A DNA stretch of 23,256 nt, taken from the NCBI GenBank assembly GCA_022496205.1, contig WTXD01000164.1:1-23256 (forward strand). The letters are read 5' to 3'. Every line of letters starts with the position of its first letter. Position 1 is the stretch's first letter. Made by a program: the position numbers and the translations under genes. Below, piece by piece: positions 7,978-16,961 of the stretch. The DNA is from Gloeopeniophorella convolvens (Eukaryota > Basidiomycota > Agaricomycetes > Russulales). A model generated the notes under the pieces. The model saw only the letters and a program-made list of their open reading frames with translations, had not been told where the DNA came from and made no database searches.

Positions 7978-9887
7978 TCAATGGTGTAGTGCACGCTTGC
8001 TGGCTCGCCGTATGCGCTCGCCGTAGTAGTAAAGGAGGATCGTGAACGGGATGAACGCGCACGCGAGCAGCCCGAGCAGAGTGCTCGCCCATCCAACGCC
8101 CAGTTTATGGTACATCGTCGCGCCGAACAGCGGGAAGCCCGCACCGAACGCAGAGCGGATGAGATCATTGCCCGCGAGCACGCTCGCGGCATAGTGCGGA
8201 TATGCGTCTGCGAGGTAGTTAAGCACCGTGTTCTGAGGAGCGCGCGCGTCAATGTCATTCGAACCCGCGCAGAATGCGGGGAAGAAGCACTCACGAAGAG
8301 GAGCAGCCCGGAGACGGTGAAGAGCCCTGAGCCCAGGATTGGAACAATCCAGTGGACGCTCGTTCGCGAGGTCCATCCGAACCAAAACAAGCACACCGGA
8401 AGGATGAGTGAGCCCACGATGGCAACTGGCAAGCGCCTCTCGGGTGCCATATACCCGTTCTCGTCGAACAACTTGTCCTGGTACTTGTAAAGGTAGTAGA
8501 AGAACGGCGGGAGGAGGACGAAGGCGCCCCCCACGATGCCCAGGAAGGAGAGGCCAAAGTGCTGCTCCTTGAAGTGGTAGATACCGCCGAAGACAATGGG
8601 AAGGATTCGAACCACAGGTAGAAGAGCGCGTAGACGAGACCAATGTAGAGGTTGAGCACCATGACAATTGGCTCCTGGAAATTCAGCGTGAACGGGCGAC
8701 TAGCATGACGACGGCAAGGTCGCGTGGCTTCATGTTGGCCGCTTCAATCTCAGACTGAGACCGGAGCTGTTGATTTCCGGTGGCCTTGCGAAGACGCCGA
8801 GCGCGGCGGAAAAGAATGTTGGAAGAAGATGTTTCAGGGAAGAAAAAGAAGAGAAGGAGGGAAGTGAAGCCCCCCAGCCACAGGAGTTCCCAAATGGTCC
8901 ACCTCCACCCTTCAGCGTGCGCGGCGAAGCCACCAACGAGAGGCCCAGTTGCGGGCGCGCATATAGCGAATGCGATCCAGAACATCATTGGGTACGCCCG
9001 CACCTTGGCGTTGTACATATCTGCAATAGTTGCGCCTCCTGTTGCAAGGGATGGGGAGCCGACGAATCCGGTGATGAACCGGAACGCCAGCAACATCCCA
9101 AAGTTGCTCGCGAGGGCCGTAGGCACTTGAAGGACGGTGAATAAGAACAGGGTCAGAAAATAAATAGGCATGCGTCCGAGGAATGGCATCTCGCTCATTG
9201 GCGACCAGAGCATAGGCCCTGATTAGGATTGATCAAACAAACCGTCAGCGAACAGAGTATCAAAGCCAATCGTGGGTCGTACCTATGCCATATCCCGCCA
9301 CGAATAGTGAAAGCCCAAGCGTCGCGGCGACACGGCTGACATGAAAGTGCTCCGTGATTTCCAAGATACCGGCCGTATAGATTGCAGACCCGATGTAGAC
9401 GGTGAACGTCAGCAAGCACAGCTGGAACATGACCCAGGTCTTCTTGGCTGATGACCAGTTCAAAGGGTTCTTGATTGAGAGTAAGTCGCCTGCTATCATG
9501 GATTTGAGTGGCTGGCACACACCTCCAGGTCGTCAGGCCCGTGCCAAGTGACCAACGTCGTATCCGTCCCCTCTTCAATTGGAGATAGCGGAGGTTTCGT
9601 GATCGCCAGTTCCTCTTTCGTTGTCACGAAAGACTGTGTTGATAGGGGTCGTTGCGCATGGGGACGTTCCTCTTTTCATCGTGCGCACCGTAACCTAGCT
9701 CCTGGACATCCAGTGGGTCATCGTCGTCCTCTTCGCGCCTCAGCTTGTCATCGGACGGCTTCGGTTGGACTGCCTTTGGAAGGTAGACCTCAGGTAGGTC
9801 AATTTCATCGGGGTGAGCGAAGTACTTTGGACCCAAGGCGGCACGGACAAGGAGAGCGAAAAAGGTGTCGTGGAATATCCCAGACAT
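7978..9887 (-). CDS. Major facilitator superfamily transporter (DHA1, drug/polyamine exporter type)
   Basis: This is a plasma-membrane proton antiporter of the 12-helix DHA1 class; the substrate is unknown. Exons are 9887-9523, 9469-9283, 9218-8295 and 8232-7978, with introns of 53, 64 and 62 bp. A hydrophilic N-terminus starts [10 protein letters not shown]. It is followed by [10 protein letters not shown] and helix 1 ([20 protein letters not shown]), the loop [12 protein letters not shown] (motif A-like), [29 protein letters not shown] (antiporter motif C) and [11 protein letters not shown]. The C-terminal half has [44 protein letters not shown] and [13 protein letters not shown]. The frame breaks three times, at the G4 run 9645-9648, near 8692-8698 and at the G3 run 8598-8600. 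Each is repaired by one base (or four in the middle one, a CCCG tandem on the coding strand). With repairs the CDS is 1734-1737 nt, a multiple of three and a usual length for the family. It is either a recent pseudogene or an intact gene with sequence errors. Confidence 0.93.
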
Positions 9888-10043
9888 GATGGGCTCTCTC
9901 TGAGAGGGTCGAGAAGAGGCAAGACCGACGATCGAGGACGCGACGCCGATGTTATAAGGATGTTTATGGGCTCGCGGAGCGGGTCTGGGATGACACATGG
10001 GGCAAGAGCAGAGAAGGTCAAGAATTTCACGACCGATCGGCGT

Positions 10044-10058
10044 ATATTTTATATATAA
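10044..10058 (-). promoter_or_regulatory. Probable TATA box of the MFS transporter
   Basis: The minus strand reads TATATATAAAATATA here, about 160 bp upstream of the ATG at 9887. It is the only strong TATA-like stretch in this promoter. Distance to the ATG leaves room for a 5' leader of roughly 100-130 bases. Confidence 0.5.
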
Positions 10059-10260
10059 TTGAAGATTGACGAAAGTGCTCAGGGATCGTCGATCGATGGA
10101 TCTCTGTTAGCGGGCGTCCGACGTCCGTGAACCAAGCCTTTGTCCTTTTTGGGGGAGGAGGGCTCCTAAACATGGATACTCCTCCGGCGACGAAGCGGTT
10201 CGGACCGAGTAGAGCACCAGAAAGTCACCTTCATCTTGCACAAAACACGGGACAAGGGCA

Positions 10261-10279
10261 ACTCCCAAACATTGGGAGT
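10261..10279. repeat. Short hairpin, 8-bp perfect stem, 3-base loop
   Basis: ACTCCCAA, ACA, TTGGGAGT. It is isolated in non-coding sequence, about 370 bp upstream of the MFS start codon. No poly-T tract or partner structure follows, so no function is claimed. Confidence 0.6.
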
Positions 10280-11540
10280 CTAAGGAGAGAGGCACGCCGC
10301 TACCAGGATGGCAAGGAATTGACGTGTGCCTTTGAATGTATACCAAACGACTTGTCGGGGAGGTTTGGAGCCGTTTGATTTTGTGCACCACCCGAGTCAA
10401 AGGTGATATGGTGGCACAGGGTGGCACCTGGTGACACACATGACTGGTTCCTCGAGGCATGGGAACCGGCGCCTTAGCGTTCCCCAGGGTACCGTTGTGA
10501 TAAGCTGGACAAGAGCAACACTGTCGGCGCAAACTGCGGACCTGTGCGTATGATGAATGCCCTGCGCTCCAGACGGCGACATCAGCATGTCAACAACAAC
10601 GATGGACTGTGAGGCAAAACAACAGCAGAAAGTCCAGAGGCCAACTTACCCCAAGTGTTCGTATCCCATCTGTCTCCATATGATTTTCTAGGCTGATGGT
10701 AGAGCTCAACTCTGTCGGTGCGTCCCCCTGCGAACGAGCATGACTCTCAGGCTTGCTGGTTCATCTGCAAGCCGAGGGGAGGGGGGGTCGCTCGCCCGAG
10801 AGGCCCCGACAGCCTGACAGCTCGGAGAGCGGTTGAGAGGCCTTGAGACTCCCGTGTTGACAGCCGCTCGGCAAACTCGGTGTAGGCGAGATTCACCATG
10901 ATGTCCTCTCTCAAAATAGACCCTCTCACGAGTGCAGGAGCAGGGCGGCAGGGTAGGAACATCTATGTTTTGAGCTTGGTGTGCAGGACGGGGCTGTTGT
11001 TGGGTCCACCGGGGGTCGACGTCGACGTGACCATCGTGCGCGAGAATCAGTGAGCGCGTGGCCTGACGTGCGTGTGGGGGGTGTAATCGATAATCGGCCA
11101 GAAGGGGTTCGGATATATTTACCTGAATCAGGGCCTGTCATGTCAGGGCCTCTCAAGCGACCAACTCAGATTCGAAAGTAGATCATCCAATCACTGTCCC
11201 CGCCCATTTATCCCATCAACCAGATACCCCCGAAGGCGGTGAAAGCCATGTTGATTCCACTCTGTAAAGGTCCGGGAACGAGACTTATGAGGTGACTCTC
11301 AAGAGCTCTCGTACACAGGGGTAGGTTGTCAGAGCTCTCAAAGCTCTCAACAGGTGTTACCGACTGTCGGCGACAATCTCGAATCCTTCAGATATGGTGA
11401 TGCCGCCCAGGAAACTTGTTGTGCAGCGTTTTCTGGCACAGCCTCCTACATGGGACCCGAGCTCATCTATATGTGCATGTGTGGATCGCCGCCCAGCTCC
11501 GAAGTCACACAGGGCTGCGAGGACGTGAAGGTGTGAAACC

Positions 11541-11573
11541 GTACCATAGCCTACCATAGCCTGCCATAGCCTA
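11541..11573 (+). repeat. 10-bp tandem repeat, about 3.3 copies
   Basis: The unit is CTACCATAGC with one variable base (GTACC, CTACC, CTGCC), three full copies and a partial fourth. It is a small minisatellite just upstream of the copy-2 dispersed repeat. Confidence 0.8.
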
Positions 11574-11597
11574 GTCTCCATTGCTGACCTTATGCCG

Positions 11598-11623
11598 ATC
11601 GCGGAAGACAGTTGTTCCGCGAT
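11598..11623. repeat. Hairpin, 9-bp perfect stem, 8-base loop
   Basis: ATCGCGGAA and TTCCGCGAT flank GACAGTTG. It ends 5 bp before copy 2 of the dispersed repeat and has no equivalent beside copy 1. It could mark an end of the repeated unit, but a single example cannot show this. Confidence 0.6.
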
Positions 11624-11628
11624 AGATA

Positions 11629-11722
11629 ACCTCGCGGTGCTTATACTTACAGCAGTGAAGCACAACGGAGCATGACTCGATCCGGCACGCTTCTTCAGGA
11701 TCGCAGCATCTCGCAGCAACTT
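11629..11722 (+). repeat. Dispersed repeat, copy 2
   Basis: Similar to 2793-2890 in the same orientation, sharing CCTCGCGGT, GATCCGGCACGCTTCTT (from 11679) and CATCTCGCAGC. The minus-strand translation gives EEACRIESCSV followed by YKHRE, which aligns with the peptide of copy 1 without gaps in its core. The DNA between shared blocks differs by several substitutions and indels, so the copies are old or were kept under some constraint. Confidence 0.65.
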
Positions 11723-12257
11723 GAACATCTGAAAGTTGGAGAGGCCGTCTACGACTGTCGGGGACAGACTTGTACAAGTACAGCTTTGACCTCTAAGCGA
11801 GATAGCCGGCTCGGCTAAGCGCCGACTGAATCCTCTTCAGTTGGTCACAGGCTCGCACGTACTACCACCTTGCAGATGAGTGTCTCATCAGGCGTACGCG
11901 CGAGCCTGACATAACCCGAGCGGAGCAGGAGGTTAAATCCTTGATGCTGGGGTTATTATTTTTGGTTGTCAGGCGGCATCAGCAGCCTACCGAACACTCA
12001 ATTGAGACCCCACCCTATGCACCCGAGAAATGGAAAAGGGCCTACGGTTTCGAATTTAGCTGTAACTTGCAGCTAGGAAAGCAACAGAGGCAGGAGGTGA
12101 AGACATATTTGATAAGCGCTGGGGTTGGTCAAAAACAGTAATACAACGACAGTTTTACTGGACCAGGGACAGAGCGAAGTATGCATGTTCAAATTCTGTC
12201 GTAGCGCGCCATATGGGACTGCAAGCACATTACACACAACGACGGGGAAAAGCAGAT

Positions 12258-12718
12258 CTAGCGGCCGCCTTTCTGCTGCGACTTGATGACGCGCTTGACA
12301 ACCTTCGCCTCCTCAATGAGGAAAGCACGGACGACGCTGTGATAAGGACCGTTGTGAGCCTTTCAAGGTTTATAGTATAAGGAAATACGAACCGTGAGCG
12401 CACGCAGCCGCCGCATCGTGAACCACCATATGCCCGGGTGACGTGCTTTTGCGTCTTCGAGACAGTCGCGTACTCGCGCGGACGGAGGGCGACAACCTAT
12501 GTCACCCAAATCGAACGTGTTAGGAGTACAGGGAGCCTATCTAACACAGAAGCACGCACGCCGCTGAGCTTAGAGCCACAGTCACCGCACTTGGGTGCAG
12601 TGGCGAGCTTTTTGATGTGGTGGTAGCGGAGGACGCCGCCAGGCGTCCGCACAATGCGCCGCCGTGAGGAGGTGGTGTTGTACGGCTGGCGCTTGCGGAG
12701 GGTGACACGTTGGGCCAT
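12258..12718 (-). CDS. RPL34: 60S ribosomal protein L34 (eL34)
   Basis: This is a structural protein of the cytosolic large ribosomal subunit. Exons are 12718-12560, 12496-12393 and 12336-12258, with introns of 63 and 56 bp and ends GTGCGT..TAG and GTTCGT..CAG. The spliced CDS is 342 nt and gives 113 residues, the usual size. It starts MAQRVTLRKRQPYNTTS, then has TPGGVLRYHHIKK, the first zinc-ribbon pair KCGDCGSKL, RPREYATVSK, RAYGGSRCGGCVR with the second Cys pair, and ends in a basic tail, VVKRVIKSQQKGGR. All four zinc-binding cysteines are present. The ATG at 12718 is chosen because MAQRVTLRKR is the family N-terminus. The frame is intact, unlike several neighbours. It ends about 3.3 kb from the MFS start and is transcribed alone. 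Confidence 0.97.
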
Positions 12719-13033
12719 TGGTGTAGTGTGGTGAGGAAAGTCTGAGAGATGATCAGCGGGGTTTCGCAAACAATGGAGTCAAGCAAAGGGATCAGGCCTT
12801 TCCAACATCACCATCACACAGAGCTCTCTCCAGACCACCCAACCAACGTCTCAAATCTTCCAACTGGTGCCAGTCGACGATATCCCCAAATCCCACTTCA
12901 TGGGTGACACCCCGCCCAAGAGATCTTGAGAAGCAAACGCAAATACACACCTTGCGAACCGGGATAAACTGAAGAATAGAAGGAACGGTCAGCTTTAAGG
13001 CCTCTAAAGGTCTGACAGTAATGGGTGCTCACC
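12719..13033 (-). promoter_or_regulatory. Probable spliced 5' leader of RPL34
   Basis: Upstream of the ATG the minus strand shows two well-formed introns. One is at 13032-12969 (GTGAGC donor; tract ending CTTCTATTCTTCAG). The other is at 12950-12742 (GTGTGT donor; CATCTCTCAG acceptor). They leave an 18-nt exon at 12968-12951 and a final leader piece at 12741-12719. 5'-UTR introns are common in fungal ribosomal protein genes. The first leader exon could read as a very basic peptide (VKHRRRRKSK, then FIPVRK), so a short upstream coding exon cannot be excluded. These calls rest on splice signals only. Confidence 0.4.
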
Positions 13034-13915
13034 TTGCTCTTGCGGCGCCGACGATGCTTGACGGTGGGTGGGCGTTGTGCTCAGAAAGTGCGGTGGCGGT
13101 GGCTTGCAACTGCATAGTTTTACCGGCACCTTCCGCCTGGTCCATTGCTGCTTCGATTACCTAATCGATCGCTACCTACACACTTCCTCCGCTCAGGCCC
13201 CAGGGGACACTCATGCATGCTCAGTAGGCTTGTCTATATCTTCCGGACAGGTGTCACCAAGTGTCATCATGGTTCCTCCTTATTGCAGGGTGTTTGCGCG
13301 CACCATCAATGCGTATCTGGTCTCAAAACCTGTTCATCTGTACTCATACACAGGTTCGGCCCAATGGGTCCTTTCTTAGCGGGCATCAGAGACTCAAGCT
13401 CACCGTGGGATTCGGCGGGGCCTAAGTTTGCGAATTTCCTCTTGTCTATGTAACATTTGCACGGCCAGATCCTCGTATGGCTAAATTGCCTTGCTTGCAA
13501 GGCCATTACTAAACACTAGCTTCGGTCTGCATCAGCGCATCACCACTCGAGGTCCCCTTCTTCCCTTTGCGCTCCTCCCACTTTTCCCCCTCAGGCTTGT
13601 CCAACTCTACTCCGCGCCATCGCGCGTTCTCGTTCTGAGCCAGTACAGAGTCCGGACCTCACCGCGGTATTCTGTGTTCGTTGAGCAGCTGTTGTATCAA
13701 GTGATCGACGAAGGTAATGGTGCTTCGTTGAACGGTTGTAGTTGCTATAGCGTTGCCTCATTGCGAATGCTATGAATATAACGACAGAGACGCCAGAATT
13801 CAGGAATTCATCAACTTCATCTTTACACCTTCCATCAACCATATCCTATTATCTGCAAGCAAGGCAGGTGCCGCTACGTATATACAGGCGGTGCGTCTCG
13901 AGTACACAACTGGCC
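13034..13915. other. Intergenic region, nothing supportable
   Basis: This is the stretch between the presumed RPL34 leader and the TATA box of the gene at 13969. Open frames are 60-103 codons, overlap each other and carry no recognisable motif. It probably contains the divergent promoters of the two genes. No repeat or RNA gene was seen. Confidence 0.45.
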
Positions 13916-13921
13916 GTAGCA

Positions 13922-13928
13922 TATATAA
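13922..13928 (+). promoter_or_regulatory. Probable TATA box of the gene at 13969
   Basis: TATATAA lies 41 bp upstream of the ATG at 13969 and 20 bp upstream of another ATG at 13948. Its position fits a plus-strand gene starting here. Confidence 0.5.
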
Positions 13929-13968
13929 ACTTGAGTTCGCTATCGCAATGCGCTTTGACCGTCAACAT

Positions 13969-14692
13969 GGTCGGCCCTTGGGACCAGGACAGACTCTACA
14001 AGCTCGGAAAAACGCTAACGTTTGAAGGCTAGTAAAAACCCGATCCATGGCTACATACCTTCTGACCGTGCTGCAGGGGAGAAATACCAGGTCCTCAAGA
14101 GACATGTATCGACCGTGAGCACCTTATATGAACCTCTTATGACGCATCCCGAGAAGTCCCCTGTTAGGGCGGGAGGACCCCACCTGCCACGCCTGAGCTG
14201 TACGGGCTCCTCGATATATCTGCTATCTTCCAAGAATCAGTAGGCTGGCACTACCACGGAATAGTAGACGCAACTGTCAAGATCCCCGCTCGACCAGCAA
14301 GCTCGAGGGCCGCCCACCGACTAACAAGAGAAGACACGATTTCATCCGCGACTTCATCTACCTTCTCGTGGACAACTGTGCGGTCGGTCGTCTCCAACAT
14401 CGAGCGCGTACGCCACAGCTTCCGCCGCCCAAGGGCGCGAGGGATACAGGCTTCGACGGAGCAGGGCGGCAGCTTCGCTGAACAGCCCCAGGAAGAACCC
14501 CACCTATCGGCGCCCCCCTTGATCAACATACAGGCTGCGCAGGAGCAGAACAATTGTGTCGATTCCGGAAGCGGGCCCGACACTCCAATGGGAAGCCACA
14601 TAACCGATTACTCGTCCGTTTACTCAGAGAAGACAGTGAGGACTGTGGTATCATACAAGGAACGCATCAACCGGAGCCATGGGATGATATGA
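13969..14692 (+). CDS. Unrecognised spliced gene, hydrophilic protein
   Basis: No family is recognised. The best-supported part is two exons joined by a 53-bp intron (14115-14167, GTGAGC..TTAG) in matching phase. One ends KYQVLKRHVST; the other (14168-14692) opens TPPATPELYGLLDIS and runs 174 codons to TGA. The last exon contains GWHYHGIVDATVKIPARP and then a Ser/Thr/Pro/Gln-rich, probably disordered tail. A start at 13969 (MVGPWDQDRLYKLGKTLT) fits the TATA box, but its frame differs from the next segment (SKNPIHGYIPSDRAAGEKYQ). An intron or an indel near 14020-14032 is needed; CTAAC at 14014 and TAG at 14029-14031 could be a branch point and acceptor. It has no membrane segment or signal peptide. 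The gene converges on PIG-F/Gpi11, which ends at 14944. Confidence 0.5.
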
Positions 14693-14943
14693 CAATGGTG
14701 CTTTGGCTTGGTCTGCATCATACGGTGCTGCGTATGTACATGATTCAGGTGCATGTATGATCAACCCGATCCGCTTGAGCAACAGATGGTTACGAGGAAC
14801 CGTTGTAGGGTTGTCTCAAACAAAGACGATGAGCCGTATCTTACGAGCGTGCGCCGTCACAATGACCCCAGAACCGGAATCTCTCATGAAGCACAGCCTA
14901 GACACGACACAGTATGCCGAGATCTCAGAGCAGTGTACAGGCC

Positions 14944-16184
14944 TTAATAGCGATACAGCACCCTACTACTCGTCTTTGCCCGGCAACTTCTTTTCTGCCC
15001 AGTCTCTTTGCGCTTATTGCCCTTGGTATCGTTCGCGGCCTCCGACGAGCCGACCTTGTCCGCCTCAGCGAAGAACAGTACCATGTTGATGACGAGCGCG
15101 AGCAGTGCGCCGAGCATGTATCCCAGCGATGCACCGGCTGCTGGTGTAAGAGGATACGCCTGCGCGTGCGGAATGAGCATCTTCGTAGGGCCAGTGGATG
15201 AGACGCTATTACCTGCCATGGGCGGTCCCAGTCGAGCCCAATCGGAATCACGCCAAACCATGTACCAAGGAACGCGCCATACGTAGGATAGAGCAAGGCG
15301 CGCTCAGGCGGCGTCCGTGTACTGCCACGCACACAAGTCAACAATCGACGAGCCCGACGCCGACGCAACCGAAGGGTGACGTACTTGCGTTCCGCGAATA
15401 TCCGCACCCACAGGTCGTTCTGTACGAGTGGGTCGCCGCCCGGCGCAACGAGCAGCGGGAGTCCGATGCGCGGCGGGCCGAGCACGTACGCGGGGGTAAA
15501 AACGGTGTAGAGCGCGACGAGCAGCGTGAGCGTAGAGGTGTGCGGCACGTATCTAGCACGGAGGTGTGAGCGCTCGTCCGAGCGGACGCGCGGAGGAAGA
15601 GGGGCGCGACGCACTCGATGAACGGGGCCCCAAACAAGATAGTTACGACGTGCAGCGCAAGCGCTGCATACGTGGTAAATACCCACGCGTTCCAGATGTC
15701 CTGATGGGCGCAAGATGAGACAGGTGAATGGGCCGGAGGGAACAGAGCGCACCCTTCGTTTGTATGGGTCACCCTCGAGGCGCCGCTCGACGCTGCGCGA
15801 CCCGAGCGTTCCGTCATGCGCCCAGCGGCGTAGTGAGCCGGCCCACCACGGGATAAGAATCGATGCGCCAAAACACGCCCACGCGAGCGTCAGCAACCGG
15901 TCGTGCGGTAATGGGAACAAGGAGCGGGTGCTGTGGTTTGTCCAGCCCGCGCGCTGGCGGCGGAAGCGGCAAGTCGGGATGGGTGTTTGCGGGAATAAGA
16001 TGAGAGCAGCAGGGAGGAGAATTAGATGGATCAGGATGAGCGGAGGAATATTGTCTTGGGATCGGCATTCGGGAGGGAGAGGAGTTCGAGTTCGGCGGAG
16101 TTTTCGGAGGAAACGGGATGGCTGCGGCCTCCGAGGACCCTTGCCAGAGGCTACGTCTTTCAGGGCTCGTCGAATAGTAGCCAT
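14944..16184 (-). CDS. GPI11: GPI-anchor biosynthesis protein PIG-F / Gpi11
   Basis: This ER membrane subunit helps the ethanolamine-phosphate transferases that complete GPI anchors. Exons are 16184-15753, 15700-15615, 15552-15385, 15321-15213 and from 15159 to the stop, with introns of 52-63 bp in consistent phases. Features in order are helix 1 (LILIHLILLPAALILF), GASILIPWWAG, WVFTTYAALALHVVTILFGAP, TLTLLVALYTVFTPAYVLGPP, ERALLYPTYGAFLGTWFGVIPI, the signature GLDWDRPWQ, and a last helix (GYMLGALLALVINMVLFF). Two places look disturbed. Between about 15980 and 15900 a neighbouring frame gives a better family match (RGLDKPQHPLLVPITARP), implying compensating indels. Near the end, adding one base at the T4 run 14991-14994 gives the ending KKLPGKDE with TAG at 14966-14968; as written, the stop is at 14944. 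Length is about 329-336 residues. The start at 16184 is the first ATG of the frame and uncertain. Confidence 0.92.
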
Positions 16185-16890
16185 TGTAATAGCAACACCG
16201 TTAGCCTAGTTGCTGCAGAGTCGCTCGTCGCTGGCCGGAGACGACGAAGTTGACAGCACAGGGACAAGTGTATCGGCCCGGCTCCGCCGATGCAGCCAAC
16301 ATCGGAATTGGTCCTCGGTCCGCTCACCACTCCATCACCACTTCACCTTACTTTAGCTTATCGGCAATGCTGGCATCTGGCACCTCACATGTGTGAATCC
16401 ATGCTCAGCCATCCCGCGATAAATTACCAAAAGGCACCCGCGCTGTTTCTCCGGTTGTAGAAAAAACGTCGAAGGCACGCCAGGGGCCGCCGTAGAAATT
16501 CTATTTACTGATGGTGCCCGGCGCTCTCAAGCTTTTGTCTCGCTGCGGGCCAAGTTGTGCCGCACATCGACGCTCTGATGGTGTCTCACGCGTTCCGATG
16601 CCGTGCCGGGCGCGCACCTACCTCCGCAATTGTGCCCTCGCCGCTCACGCTTCTCCTTCCCATTTCGGACGTGCTGTCCTCACATGCGCCTTTTGTTCAC
16701 TGCGAGCACGCGCTGCCGTCGCTAAGCGACGCCCCAGCACACTCTCAGGGCTCGGCATCGATGTCCCTGTCCGTGCTGGCAGCACAATTGCGTAACTCCG
16801 CAAACTAAATTAGGGTCCCAGTGAGGCCACGTGCAAGGCTTGTCATAGCGTTGAACTAGACAGCTCATGATATATTCACAGCTTGGACCC
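16185..16890. other. Divergent intergenic region between PIG-F and the carboxypeptidase
   Basis: It carries the promoters of both genes. Two overlapping plus-strand frames (16511-16795 and 16557-16808, 94 and 83 codons) have no recognisable domain, and their codon pattern does not favour either. No repeat was found. The stretch from 16500 to 16790 is more GC-rich than the rest, and an old gene fragment is possible but not shown. Confidence 0.45.
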
Positions 16891-16892
16891 TT

Positions 16893-16899
16893 TATAAAA
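16893..16899 (+). promoter_or_regulatory. TATA box of the serine carboxypeptidase gene
   Basis: TATAAAA lies 69 bp upstream of the ATG at 16962, a usual spacing for an abundant fungal secreted-enzyme gene. A CT-rich stretch (CCACCATCTGCACCTC) near 16921-16937 may hold the start site. Confidence 0.6.
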
Positions 16900-16961
16900 C
16901 CGCAGGCGGGCAAACGAGGACCCACCATCTGCACCTCTGTTCCCAGCGCGTGCCGGCACAA

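Larger units (their letters stand above)
10060..12257. other. Intergenic region with short repeats and hairpins, no gene
   Basis: Open frames are short and contradictory; the longest, 10107-10532 on the minus strand, has no recognisable feature. The region contains a perfect 8-bp-stem hairpin (10261-10279), a 10-bp tandem repeat (11541-11573), a 9-bp-stem hairpin (11598-11623) and copy 2 of the dispersed repeat (11629-11722). It lies upstream of the MFS gene and downstream of eL34, so some of it will be promoter and 3' flank. Confidence 0.5.

Noticed and set aside
8603..8613. tRNA T-arm-like GGTTCGAATCC on the minus strand
   Set aside because: It lies in the transporter coding sequence (the WFES segment), and no acceptor or anticodon arms can be folded around it.
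14925..16184. A single 419-codon open frame on the minus strand
   Set aside because: It reads through introns. Its middle part is meaningless, while splicing at consensus sites in matching phases yields a PIG-F protein, so the long frame is not the gene product.
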